Below are positions 46,939-58,665 of a stretch of 64,000 nucleotides of DNA, piece by piece. Location of the stretch: NCBI GenBank assembly GCA_001466705.2, contig LATX02000207.1, positions 62,001-126,000 on the forward strand. The letters run 5' to 3'. Numbering within the stretch: the stretch's first letter is position 1; each line of letters starts with the position of its first letter. Position numbers and translations under genes: made by a program. This DNA is from Moniliophthora roreri. Its lineage: Eukaryota; Basidiomycota; Agaricomycetes; Agaricales; Marasmiaceae. A model generated the notes under the pieces. The model saw only the letters and a list, made by a program, of their open reading frames with translations. It was not told the origin of the DNA and did not search any database.

Positions 46939-49238
46939 ATGACTATTGCCAACGTGTTCAATGCCATTCTTAGCAAACTTTACACGCTCCTTATGTCTAT
47001 CTACATTCTTTTCAAACGAGTTCATTTTCCTACACCTCGAAAGGCCGGGGACCAAGACGGTGGTGAATTGGGTCTCAAGCATGATACTTTGGATCTGGAA
47101 CGTGGTGAAGGTTATTCGACAACAGGTAAGTACACCATATGGGAGTTCTTTGATATCACGAACCTCACTGGAGTGCTTTGGAAGAAATCGCTCAGTCTGT
47201 TGTCCACCTGAATGATGAGCAAGCTCAAAGTTCAGCATCTGCAGCGCCATCTTCTCCAACGGCCTCGTGTTCATACATGCTGGACTCGCCTCGAGACCAT
47301 GGACCCATTCTATACCCACCCAGTCTACAATCAAACCAACAGATGCTTCTGAATGACTATTTATCAGCCAGCCAATCAAAGCTCGACAGTATATGTATCA
47401 ACATACCAAGCCCATCAGAAGCTGAAGACCAAGCTCTAATCACTTTGAAGTCTTCTCCGCCAGCGCTACCGGTTCGGACAACATATCAAGACAGTCTGTC
47501 GTCGAATTCAGCTGGCACATTGTATTTCCATCATGGTCGTATTCTTAGCTACACGCCGAGTTCTTCCGGCTCGTCTCTTGCCTCCAGATTCTCCTCTAGG
47601 AATCGCTTTCACTACATTCACCATGTCAATCGAAATTCGCAAAGCTCTTATCCGAGCACGAGTACACACACCTTCCGACGTCCAACATCCTCTAGATCGA
47701 TCAACTCTTTCGGATCTACGTTGAGTGGCGCAAGCTCACAGTGTTCATCGGCCTCTGTCTTCTCTACGATCGCCAACACGTCTTTCCCGCGACCTCCGGG
47801 GCCAGGTCGAGCCATCGCTTACGCTCGCACTCCCACTGCAGCCGTCGATCAAAGCATCCACTCCAATGCCGTGGCAGTTACTCCACCACAACGCTCTGCC
47901 TATGTACCCACGCACAGGAAGCAAAGTCCTATCGTATGGTACAAAGATATGTCACTGCTCGTTGCCTCCGCTTCGATTTCCTCGTCATCGTCGAGTTCGT
48001 CGAGAGCGAGTGGGCACACACGTATTGAAGGTGGAAGGGGTGCCAATTTCTCTCTCCCTTCGCACATAGGCCAATTCCGGTACCCGTATCAATACCATCA
48101 GCGATCGTGCTCTCATACGCCCGTCGGTAAAATTTCTCCACTGAATATGAAGACTCGGCCAAACCCTATGCAAAGTTTAAGCTTTCATTTCCCACCTCCG
48201 ACACTTCTGTCTCCACTCACTCAAGACCACATTAATAGCCCGGTGAACCCGATGGAGTACTCGGACTTGTCCCAAGATGTCATTGCGTTGGTGAGGAGAG
48301 TCATTGCTGATGCTTCTGATGAAGACATTGGCGATGGTGATTCAGCACGAGCCCTGGTGTCGAGGGAAACTATACGGTCTCTAGCGAGAATGGAAGTTCT
48401 TGATGAAGCGGAGGAAGAAGGAGCTGTCTCCTCAGTCTCCATTTCTCCTCCGTATGCTGACCAAGCCGAGAACTTTGTCGAAGAAAAAGAGTCAGGAGCC
48501 CGAGGCGACTGTTCGGAACTGGTACCGTACTCACCTTCAAATAAGTCACCGATTTCCCCACATATCCTTACCCCCGTCACATCGCTTGCGGACCCTGACA
48601 ACTCGGACATCTCCATCTCTCGTGAGGCCGATGGCACAGCCTACCTACCTTATCCGCGCAATGAAGACTATCCTGGACCCATTGGTATCGCGAAGTATGG
48701 CACGACGACGCCCATATCTGGTATGGCATCCGGCGATAAATTAGGGTCTTCAGTGTCCCTGAAGGCAACGCCTTTACCTTGGAGTCCTCCTACTCGAAGG
48801 GGCGACCGCTTTTCCTACCCTTCAACGTATAACTTTAGACCATATCAGTATTACGCAGATCGGCGAGTGTCGGTCGCTGTCTCGTGGTCTGATTTGGTGA
48901 CATTCTCTAGTTATACACTTGATGTTTTGGCTGATGACCACGAGGAGCGGTCAGATTCGGTGAAGGTCGGTCGTGCTGAGGTACCAGGTCTAGGGTGTGG
49001 CGGGGCGCTGGTGGAGAGATGTGGGTTAGACGGGTACTTGGGAAATGGTCATCAGGTTGACACTGATGCTGACGTTGGGCCTGGGAGTGTCTATGGCTTG
49101 GCTTCAAAGAGATTGTCGGGCATGTTTCATGAACCACGTAAGGTTGGGAACGTTCGTGCTGCGGCACTGAGGACTGAGGAAAGGCTCAGGAAAGGAAGGA
49201 ACCAACGATGGCGCGACGCGGATACTGTCAGTGTTTGA
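46939..49238 (+). CDS. Ser-rich protein of unknown function with an N-terminal hydrophobic helix
   Basis: I do not recognise this protein. Two exons (46939-47125, 47185-49238) join in phase to 746 residues. The first ~28 residues (ANVFNAILSKLYTLLMSIYI) form a hydrophobic helix that could anchor the protein in a membrane. The remainder is disordered, rich in Ser, Pro and Tyr, with poly-Ser runs (SASISSSSSSSSRASG), an acidic patch around DASDEDIGDGDS and a basic C-terminus (RTEERLRKGRNQRWRD). Its stop lies about 120 bp before the next small gene. The coding assignment rests on one long open exon plus a well-placed GTAAGT intron. Confidence 0.72.
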
Positions 49239-49360
49239 TATTGTTGTATGGAAAAAGTATCTGTACTGTATGTGTAAGTAGACATTACAATCGACCCGTT
49301 CTTTCTCATGCTGATGACGAGATCTCTTCAGATATCGAAAAGACGGGCAAAAGAAAGCAC

Positions 49361-49719
49361 ATGCTCTCGGCATTTGGGGAGTGGATCGGTGCATTTTTGC
49401 TCTGGTTTTCCTCGTGCACTTCCGATGTGCTTGTGGATATCAACTTGGCTGCCCTGGTTCGCCGTATGTAAGGTTGTTTTACGCTACTCTCCTATCGTGG
49501 ACAAGAATATCGTTCTAACCTTCTACCATCAGAGCCAGGGTGCACCTGGGTGTCTCATTTAAACTGGATAAGTTATTCGAAGTCTGCGTCAACGTCTCGG
49601 TGGTATTAAGCTCGGGTGAAATGGCGGATTTCTTGTCGAGTACTGGAAAAAACTTGGAGATAGAAGACTTCTGGTTGGATGGTTGGACACGGGCATCCAT
49701 TGGTATGGATCTTGAATGA
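49361..49719 (+). CDS. Small hypothetical membrane protein
   Basis: Unknown. Two exons (49361-49467, 49533-49719) join in phase to 97 residues, using a GTAAGG donor and a CATCAG acceptor. The N-terminus MLSAFGEWIGAFLLWFSS is hydrophobic (signal peptide or anchor). A mixed helical segment follows (LAALVRRIARVHLGVSF, LFEVCVNVSVVLSSGEM), with an acidic end. The frame could extend upstream to 49208, overlapping the end of the preceding gene. It may be a fragment. Confidence 0.35.
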
Positions 49720-51316
49720 TATTTCATTTTTCCTGTTGAAGATTCGATTTCCGACCAGATCTCGCAGTCTATCTACTGTCCACGGTAGCACGAGCACACG
49801 CTCCTGTTGCCTTTCCTGTTTGATTTCACTCAGCACCCCTTAAGGTTTTGCGGGTCTCGAATGATTTCAATCCCTCAGGCCTCAAGCCTCCAGCGCTAAA
49901 TTTAAACTTGACAGGTACTTAGCTCTACTATATTTGACTCTTGTACTTGCCTTTTGCTCGCCTTAACTAACGGCTTTTTCTGGATACTGGCGTCATAGAG
50001 CATGGGCGAGCCAAGGCTATGTCGAAAATAGTGGTCATATGAAGTGGCTTCATTCAAGATCTCAGCTATGGCTTGTTCTCTTCGTATCCGATAACTCAGC
50101 AGGCTAGACTATGTTCTGGGATGCAAAAATTTGTCAGCGTTCATCGCCGCCGCCACCACTTACATGTCACTCGAGCAACCGACCCCATGTCCTCCTCTGT
50201 TTTTGCACAAGGATGATGGCGTGTACGTGCGCGCCAAATGCTATTTGCCACAGGAAACCGAATTTTTAGCTGCCCGCTTTACCGATTTGCCGAATATTTT
50301 GGCCGGGGCTGCGGATGCGGAGCTGCTTCGAAAGAGATGGAATAACAGATAAATTTGGGCCACTCGTAAAGTTCACACTACTGTCTTTAAAGTTCCTCGC
50401 TTAACTCACTGATAGTCGGCGTCAGCGACCACCTGGCTTCCATTCAATAGGATGCACGCTATACTTTGTCGAATTCTCAGAAATGACAGTTCGCATACTC
50501 AAATGTCAAGCGAGGACTGGTATCTGGACCTCTTCCGTCATGCACCGTGATGATTGTCGTCCTAATGCATATAGACGCCACGCTGGTGTTAGAGCTTCTT
50601 TGGACTATCCCTGATGGATTTAATAGTGAGCCTTCGGTATGGGACTGGAACTGGCGTTTCCCGGACTTCTCGACGCTTGTTTGGGAAAAACTTCATAATA
50701 ACACGAGGATAGTATGTACTCCGAAGTCCAGGAACAAGGCAAAACGACGCTCCTTTCTGCGAAGTGCGAGTCTTCATCTCCTAGAGATGCAGATGCTACT
50801 ATAGAAATGTCAGGTATGGGGTGACATTTGTTGGGAAAAAAAATACATAACGACAACCCGACTCAAAGTCGGTGGGGAGTCGATGGTAATGCAATCGGAA
50901 TGGATAATACCGACAAAGCAGCGGGAATTGAGCTAAGGCAAACGTGGAATATTGATCTCTTAGCACACTCACGTACGTACATGCCCAATGCTAAAAGTCA
51001 CTGTGTTCTCAGTTTGGGCGGTTGTACTTAGAGAGGCTGAAGGAGGTCCGTGACACCCGTCCATGGTACACGAACGTTCGGCCATTTCCGTACCGTACCG
51101 ACGAGAAAAGCCGATAAAACCCATTGCTTTCTTGCGTAACGTGCGTTGTTCAAATGTCACCGCAAGCTCCTACCATCGAAAAACATTTATTCCAGGACAC
51201 ACGAAGTAATTCCACGATATCATTCGATGCTCCTTCTCGAAAATACCGCAAATGCCCCTTTAAAAAGGCGGACCATCTAGTCCAGGTATCTCCGCTTATT
51301 GCGTCTCGGATTTCTT
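49720..51316. other. Gene-poor stretch before the amidohydrolase
   Basis: No supported gene. A 73-codon plus-strand frame at 50131-50352 and an 85-codon one at 50547-50804 are open but have no family words and no coherent splicing. They may be decayed exons. Confidence 0.35.
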
Positions 51317-52983
51317 ATGTCTTTAATTGCTATTCGCAGCGATCGTCTCCTCATCTCGGCGGAGGCGGAACTCATACCGGATGGCGTGGTCATCGTCCGG
51401 GGTGACCGCATTGTTGCTTCAGGAACATGGGATTCTCTTCAAGGCCGTATTGGCTCGAATATTCCGGTTAAAAATCTCGGCGACGTCACTTTACTTCCTG
51501 GTCTCTTTGACTGTCATGTTCATCTGTTCCTCGATCCTTCTTCTGGGGTTTCCTCTACTTCATCCGGGCTTCCTTCTACAGAAGAGGCTGTTCTTTCGTT
51601 GATGGCCAACAATTGCCTTAAAGTTTTGGACGCAGGGGTGACGACTGTTCGAGATCTTGGGTGCCCTGGAACTCATTCCATAACAATTCGAGAGAGAATC
51701 AAAAGCAAAGAGGTCATGGGGCCACGGTTTGCACTTTTTCGCTCGGGGGCCTGAATGTTCTCTGATATTCCTTCGTCGATCTTTTTCCAGAATTCTATCA
51801 GCTAATGCTCCCATCACTGTCCCAGGGGGACATGCACACACATGGGGTGGCGTAGCGGAGGGTATTGAGGGCTGTCGAGCGGAGGCCCAGAAGCGAGTCG
51901 ACGAGGTGGGTATTGGTCAACCACCTATCAACGGATACCGTACTGAGTATGCTGATAGGGCGTCGATGTTATCAAAGTCATGAGCACGGGGGGTTTCATG
52001 ACGGCAGGTAGTCATCCCGCAAAAGCCAGATACACAGTTGAGGAACTGAGAGCGATCAAGGAAGTCGCCCATGCTCACGGAATCCCTGTTACGACACACG
52101 CAACGGGAACTGAGGGTATCGATAGAGCGGTGGATGCGGGATTTGATTGTATAGAACACTGTGCGTGGAGCATCGGTATGTCGTCGGCTTCTTGAAGCGA
52201 TGGAATCGCGTAACGCTTTATCTTCAGAGGGAGGTACCAAATATAATGATGCCATTGCAAAGAAGATCGTTGAGCGCAACGTTGCTGTCTGCCCTACAAT
52301 GAACACCGCTTGTCTGGAAAAGGATTACTTCTGCCCCTGGGACGCCCGCGAACATGTCATTGGGAACCTTTCGCGGTTAAGGGAATCAGGAGTAAAGATG
52401 ATAGTCGGGACTGACAATGGAATAGGTGAGCGTCTCCTTCCGACGTTTTCGCTCCTTATATATGGGCTTTTGTATGGGTTTTTGTGGCGTATACTGACTG
52501 GGGTTATAATGTCAGGGCTTTGTCACTTTGAGCGCTATGCAGATGGACTATCAGCCCTAGTCGATGCTGGTTACACACTGCGGGAGATCATATCGTCTGC
52601 CACTAGCATCGCTGCTGAAGTGTGCGGGCTTGCGCATGAGACAGGAAAGTTGTTACCCAATATGGCGGCGGACTTGGCGGCTTTTGCAGGGAACCCCTTA
52701 GAGGATGTACAAGCGTTCTACAAGCCGCGTTTCGTTATGGTGAGTCCATTAATATCCTTGAGCCCTCTTATGCTTCGCTTGCCCAATTGTTACGTCTAAG
52801 GACGGCGTTTTGAACCTATTGACTCGACTTTCATTTGCTGACCCTCGTTTCTAGGCACGAGGGCGAGAACACCGTAATCTCAGACCGATTCCACCGCCTG
52901 CGGACAACTCTGCGATGGCAGCCTACATTCAACGGACACTCCGCGCTGGCGCTGGCCTCCCCACAAGTTCACATGAGCACTGA
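51317..52983 (+). CDS. Amidohydrolase (imidazolonepropionase/prolidase-like, metal-dependent)
   Basis: Metal-dependent hydrolase of the amidohydrolase superfamily. Family members cut cyclic amides, dipeptides or mycotoxin esters; the substrate here is not known. Six exons (51317-51726, 51791-51905, 51959-52175, 52228-52425, 52516-52739, 52855-52983) join in phase to 430 residues. Ligands visible: HxH in [10 protein letters not shown] (His67, His69), the bridging Lys in [11 protein letters not shown], His in TTHATGTEG, His in IEHCAWS and Asp in IVGTDNGI. The composite beta domain is present at the N-terminus ([12 protein letters not shown]). The end [14 protein letters not shown] is typical, after which the tail is short. 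No signal peptide, so probably cytosolic. The start at 51317 gives [11 protein letters not shown], the usual first strand; an in-frame upstream ATG at 51299 would add six residues. Confidence 0.88.
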
Positions 52984-53393
52984 CCCGCATGGGAGATTCC
53001 TAAGCAGCAAGCTCAGGTCTCCTTAAAGACATCCAGGGGCGATGGGCTCTTTTTTGTTTTTTTTAAACTCCGTTAGTTTCTACTTTCTCCTTAGGAAATC
53101 TTGCGCGTTTCATCTTTCGGGGAATTTATTGGAGGTCGTCGCTATAGTTATGAGCTATCTGCTAAGCTGACAGTCGCACAATACTACTTGTATATAGTAT
53201 ATACCTTAGCACAGCTTGGAACTTATGGATACAAATATTTACGACTATCCTGTTTAGTCCCTCACCACCCAGGAGCCTCACGTCATCGTCGAAGCTTATG
53301 AGAAATCCAATTTGAATATTTGACACGGGCGCCAAGTATTGAACAGTAAGCGCCTAGCAACTCTGCCAGCAACCACCACCTGTCTCAGCAATC
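52984..53393. other. Spacer between amidohydrolase and LRR gene
   Basis: About 410 bp that should hold the amidohydrolase 3' UTR and the promoter of the next gene. No gene was seen. Confidence 0.45.
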
Positions 53394-55958
53394 ATGGCTT
53401 CCTTGCCTATCGTCGACCCTCAAAACCCTCTTTATTGCCCATCAATTCCTGCTGCCGTCTATCTCAACGACATTCGTCTTCATATCCGTGCTCAGCGCCC
53501 TACTCAGCAAGTCGTCCAGAACGTCGGTTCCGCCAAAATCCGCAAGCGCTCCATTCGTGATAATGCCATGCCGTCCTTCACCCGTATGCTCGGTCGCTTT
53601 AGTCTCATGCAATCCCAGGATAAAGAAGACTCGGATGTGAATATGAACTATTGCGTGGATTTCGGTACACCCCCTATTCGCACTACAGGTCTGAAGGAGG
53701 ATTCACAGCCCAAGATGCGCAAGATATCCAAAGTGTTGGCCAACAATACCCCACGAAAGGATCGTCCTCGAACGAGAGCCCAGTCCAAGCTTGAAGATAA
53801 GCGACCTCAGCAGCACCAGATAAAGATACCTCACATGTCACCCACTGATCTCCACTTCAACCCCAAAAAGGATACTCTCAAGGCTGATTTGGCCATCTCT
53901 AGTCCTCAAATATCCTCGATTTCTATCCGAAATGATGCATATAATCCTCCATTGTCTAAATCTTGCGCACCACAGACCATACCGCTCTGGGATATCTCTG
54001 GTTCTTCAGATTCGACTATTGCGTCCCAGTGTTCACCCATGTCCTCGATTGCAAATGCCCGCAGGCACTCTGATGAACAGCCGAAGCCGGTTTTATTACC
54101 CCCGGGATTAGGCCATGTCCAGACTTCCCACCAAACACCGAATGCAATCGGCGCAATCGGTGTTGGCCAACAGCACAAACCTCTCCTCGTTACTACTAAA
54201 CCACAAATTCGGGTTTATAAGGATAGCGGTACCAACCCGGTAGGCCCATTCAACTTCTCTTCAATCATCTTTACTGACTTATCCTCAGCCGGTGAAGCAG
54301 GCCGAACCCAAAGGACCGCAGCGCACCCTCCTTCGCTTTCGGTCTCGCAAGCGTAAACTTGAACAGCACTTTCCTGACCTTTTCTCGAATCCCGGTTCGA
54401 AGAAGCAAAAGGTTACTCTGATGGATCGCGGCGCGTCGTTTGATTGGCGGAATAGAACTCAGATTGAAGTTCCCGACGAAGGTGGCCCGTTTACTGGACC
54501 AACACGGGGACTTCAGTTCCATCTAGATCGTAGTCTTATTCGAACGCGGGTATATTCACCTGGGCCGCCAACTGGAGGTGACGTGAAGGGTGGCGAGGTC
54601 GTTGAGCGCGTCAAAATGCTTGAAGGTGTGTCTGCCTCGTAAACGTTCTTTTCCGTGTTCCTGATACTCCTGACTTGAACAGACGCACTGTATGGTCAGC
54701 CAATTGGGACTGAAACTCCAAGAGGATACAAGCTTCTACTCGATCGCCTCGATGTCATGATGCCCGGTATTCGCTTAAAGGAAAGGCTCTCTACAGGTTA
54801 CGAGAATTCGCTTCTGGTACCCTTTGGTCATGGTAACGATATCGGAAACGGAAGATGGAACTGGAACAGATACGCGACGACTAGAACTGGTAGTAGGGTT
54901 AGAGACTGTAGTCATCAAGGAGTCGTAGATTTCCTAGGCGAAGAAGGTCTGGAACGAAGCTCGTCGTCATTTCGTCTTATCTTACGGACACGCACGTTTT
55001 AGGTCTGCTCAATGAACGCGTCATGGAAATGTTTCGTACATCAGAGATCAAGAGGCTAGATATGGCATCCTCGCTGGCAGATGAGGATGGATTGAACATC
55101 GGTGGATATGACATTATCAAAGGTGGGAGTATTTTACTTGATCTGAATAGTTTTGCTGACACATATTCGTCAGTCTTCAGCAAGCCGAACAGCTTCCTTT
55201 TTCTATTAGAGATCTCCTTCAACGGCACACGTGTGAGAGACATGGACCTTTTACATATCCTGAGGTTACCACGCCTGAAGAGATTGTGCTTGGACAACAC
55301 TGGGATTGGGAATGAAGCGTGAGTCCAAATCCTGTGATTCAGCAGTGCTGTAACGCCACAGCTGCAGAATCTATCATCTCACCGCTCTCCAACACACCCT
55401 CTGCTCCTTATCTTTGGCCCACAACCCGGGAATTACGGACGATGCCGTACCAGCTCTCGTACTGCTCTCCAAATTGGGATTTTTGTGTCTAGTCGGGACA
55501 AGTATCGGAATGGTCGGTCTTAGAAGGTTGGCCGTAGTCGTAGGTAAGGAGGGCCGGGCAGTGGACGTTGAGATTCCAGAGTCGTGTGAGTTGTATATTG
55601 TTAGTAAGTGTCACTTCATTTCTCCTGGTACCACGGTCATTTACCCGTTCGTATTCTACTAGATCTCGAATCTAGCGCTCGATACGTTCTCTACCCACAA
55701 CCACCACTTATTTCTTCGCCTTTATTGTGCATGCACCTGTCGATTGGGGCATTGCAGAGAAACTTGGAGGCTCATTTTGCTGCCGCGGCTCGGGTGGCTA
55801 CTGCCAAGGTTTTGAAGGCTAGGAGTCAGCTTCGCGTGGTTGACAACGTTGTACCCCTTACCGAGTCATTGACTAAAGAGGAGATGAGGGAGAAGCTCGA
55901 AGGTATATTGAGGATGAGAGAGGCGGATTTGTTGGTGAAGGGGATGGTATTTGGATAG
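53394..55958 (+). CDS. RNI-like (leucine-rich repeat) protein with a disordered N-terminus
   Basis: The biological role is unknown; RNI-like LRR domains bind proteins. Six exons (53394-54239, 54289-54625, 54683-54946, 55003-55318, 55368-55603, 55663-55958) join in phase to 764 residues. Residues 1-390 are basic, Pro/Ser-rich and contain several clusters such as RSRKRKLEQ and GSKKQKV (possible nuclear signals). Leucine-rich repeats lie between about 490 and 690: [80 protein letters not shown]. The consensus L-x-x-L-x-L-x-x-N/T-x-I fits the RNI/SKP2-type repeat. The end is a helical, Ala-rich region ([19 protein letters not shown]) with [19 protein letters not shown]. Exon 3 to 4 uses a short intron starting GTCTGG, which is a weak donor but the only one keeping frame. 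Confidence 0.8.
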
Positions 55959-56408
55959 AAGTTCCTTGCACCTTCGTTTGTTTTCTTGTCTTTGGCTATC
56001 ACGCATCGTCATTCTCTTTCTCGCTATCCCTATTCCTTGTTTCCACTTTGTTTTCGGATTCTTCAACGCCGCGGATACATACCATATACTCGTCACCCTA
56101 ATCTTTGCGCTACCATGTACACGACCTCCGATGTACTTTTGTTACTCTACTGTGCCTATAATGTTCACTATCCCAAAATTCCTTTTGACGCTGACTCTTT
56201 ACGTCTTCATCCTTTGCCACTAGCGACCATCTACAAAGTTTCCTTCACGATCAATACTTTCCACGAAAGGTATTCATTTAGATTTACCGATTGACAGGTC
56301 CAGGGTATATAGCAGATGGATCTGGGCTCACGTCGTCGACATCGAACAAGCTCAACCCGGTGACCTGGATGAAAACGAAGGCTACATTCTATGTGAACCT
56401 CAATTCCA
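55959..56408. other. Spacer between LRR gene and carboxylesterase pseudogene
   Basis: About 450 bp that probably hold the 3' UTR of the LRR gene and the old promoter of the esterase. No gene was seen. Confidence 0.4.
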
Positions 56409-58545
56409 ATGCATCTCCCTATTGCATCCGTCTTCCTTCTCCTCTTCCATTTTGTCTAGTCATACTACCTCCGGGAGCCGGATCCATACATTGTCGACAC
56501 AGGGTACACAAAATACCAAGGCATCCGTAACACAACGTACACCAATTCCGTGGCATACCTGGGTATACCCTACGCAGAACCACCTCTGGGCAACCTTCGA
56601 TTCCGTGCACCCGTACCTCTCAACACGACAATTCAATCACTCCGATGTCATCGATGCGACGAGGTTTCCGGATTTCTGCGTCCAGGGAAGCTGGGGATGT
56701 GCGTGCCTTTCTCTTTATTTTCTCTCCGTGTAAATCACTGAAGTCTTGTAAAGTAGGAGATGCTGGTGGTGCAGGAGTCGAAGATTGCTTAAAAGTTAAT
56801 ATTTACGCACCTGTTGGAGCGAAGAAGGGAGATAATTGTGCGTTTCTTTTAAAATCTTGGGCAACGTGCTAACGGTCTTTTAGTGCCGGTACTCTTCTAC
56901 ATCCACGGAGGAGGTACTGTCAAAAACTTTATAAATCCTAAATCCATGCACTGACACACCTCTCCCACTCAGGTTACGTATTCGGCAACCCTGAAAGTTA
57001 CTCCTTTGACCATTGGATCTAACAATCTCCCAACATTATCGTCGTTTCCATATACTACCGCCTCGACGCTTTTGGGTTCCTCTCTGCCCCCGAATTGCTG
57101 TCTTCCCATTCCGACCTCGGAGACCTGAACGTAGGCTTCCTAGATCAAATTCAAGCTCTTACATGGGTCAAGGAAAACATTGACGCGTTTGGTGGAGATC
57201 CAGGGGAGATAACGATTAATGGGGAGAGTGCTGGTGGTGGTTCGGTTCAGTTATTTTTGGTTGCTGATCTAGGAGAGGAAGAGTTATTCCAGGGGCCGAT
57301 AGCGCAGAGTGTCTACAGAGTGCCAACGCCGAAGCCAGACCAACAAAAGGTACGTTTTTTTTTGTTGCTTTATATTTTGTACTTTGATTCTGTATCCTGA
57401 CAACTTCAAGCCTCTCCTTGACTTCCTAGCCAACGAAACTGGGTGCGGAACTGATACATTTGATGAAAAGCTAGCTTGCTTGAGGAACGCAAGTATCAGT
57501 GCAATAGCTCGGGCGCCGGATTTGGCTCTTGCTGCTTTGTAAATACTTTGCCCATCTTTTTGCCTGATACCCATTCAAATGTCTCGATAGCGACGGACCA
57601 TATAACACTTTCCATCCAGTCGTAGACGGAAAAGTTATCATTGACTATCCAACTAAGTTCTTACTCCAAGGAAAGTTTACCCGAGTTCCTGTTATGGTCG
57701 GGTATGTCGTTCGCACCTCTCTTGTTCGATGAATGTTTAATCTTTTTTTCACATGGAGCTACATCCAATGAAACAGATGTATCCGGAGATGATATTACTG
57801 AAACGTTCCGAAAGACGTGGCCTGGTCTTGGTGAAGCGGATATCGATGATATTTTGGCGGTGAGATGCACGTTTCGATAACCACAACCATATGCTAATCA
57901 TACAGCCAGGTATACCCAGCAGGCGACTTTGATTCATTCGAACAACAGTTTCAAGTTGCCACTGGGGAATCATTGTTGATATGTGCTGTGTGTACTCGTA
58001 AATTCAAACACCCTCTGTTTACTGACCAGGATCGGAATCGGAATTGTAGAGAGAAATTATTGGCAAGGCATACGCCAAAGCCAATCTCAATACATGGACG
58101 TATCGGTATAATCAACCCAATCCGACTTTGAATACTACCGTCGTAACGCACGCCGCAGAGATTTGGATGGCGAATCTGGGTGCTGGTGGGGGGTAGGCTT
58201 ATTTTTTTACCTAGTCGTCGATGTTGAGATGATACTGAAAGGCACTCGCTATAGTTTTAACGGAAGTGTATCATTCACACCTCAAAACCCGGTCGAAGAA
58301 GCATTCGCAGAAGAGCTCATTGCGTATTGGATCTCGTTTGTTAGAATGGGAGATCCGAATACGTACAAGTTGGACAGATGGCCCGTGTGGCCGAGCTATG
58401 AATTGGGATGCGAAGAGAGGATGGTGTTACAGCAGGATCCGAGGAATACAACAGTGGAGAGTAGGATCTATGCGGAAAGGGAGCGGATTCAGGAATCGAA
58501 GAGATGTCAGGTCGTGGCGTCAAAGGCTGAGCAGCAACAAAACTA
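56409..58545 (+). pseudogene. Type B carboxylesterase/lipase, disabled
   Basis: Secreted-type alpha/beta esterase (cholinesterase/CRL-like family) with multiple short introns. Recognisable in order: signal peptide MHLPIASVFLLLFHFV, YQGIRNTTYTNSVAYLGIPY, AEPPLGNLRFRAPVPL, ATRFPDFCVQGSWG, GAGVEDCLKVNIYAPVG, VLFYIHGGGYVFGNPESY, VVSIYYRLDAFGFLSAP, the nucleophile elbow GESAGGGSVQ, ATSNETD, THAAEIWM and FAEELIAYWISFVRMGDPNT. Three lesions interrupt it: a TAG directly after the signal peptide (about 56454), a one-base frame change near 56630 between PLNTT and VIDATRF, and a TAA at 57020-57022 where the family has an Asn codon (W-I-N-Q-S-P-N). The catalytic Ser and most splice sites survive, so loss is recent, unless the three sites are sequencing errors. 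The end (KRCQVVASKAEQQQN) is at 58545. Confidence 0.75.
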
Positions 58546-58665
58546 GGTTCGGATCATGGGCGACATGTACACAAGGTATACGATAGGCTAAACGTCGAGA
58601 TAGGCAGAATATCATGGTAATATCACGAAATAGATATAAACAATACTGTGTTCATAGCGTTATAT

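Noticed and set aside
51729..51983. Alternate-frame open stretch over the first intron of the amidohydrolase
   Set aside because: It conflicts with the six-exon model that keeps phase throughout and restores all metal ligands.
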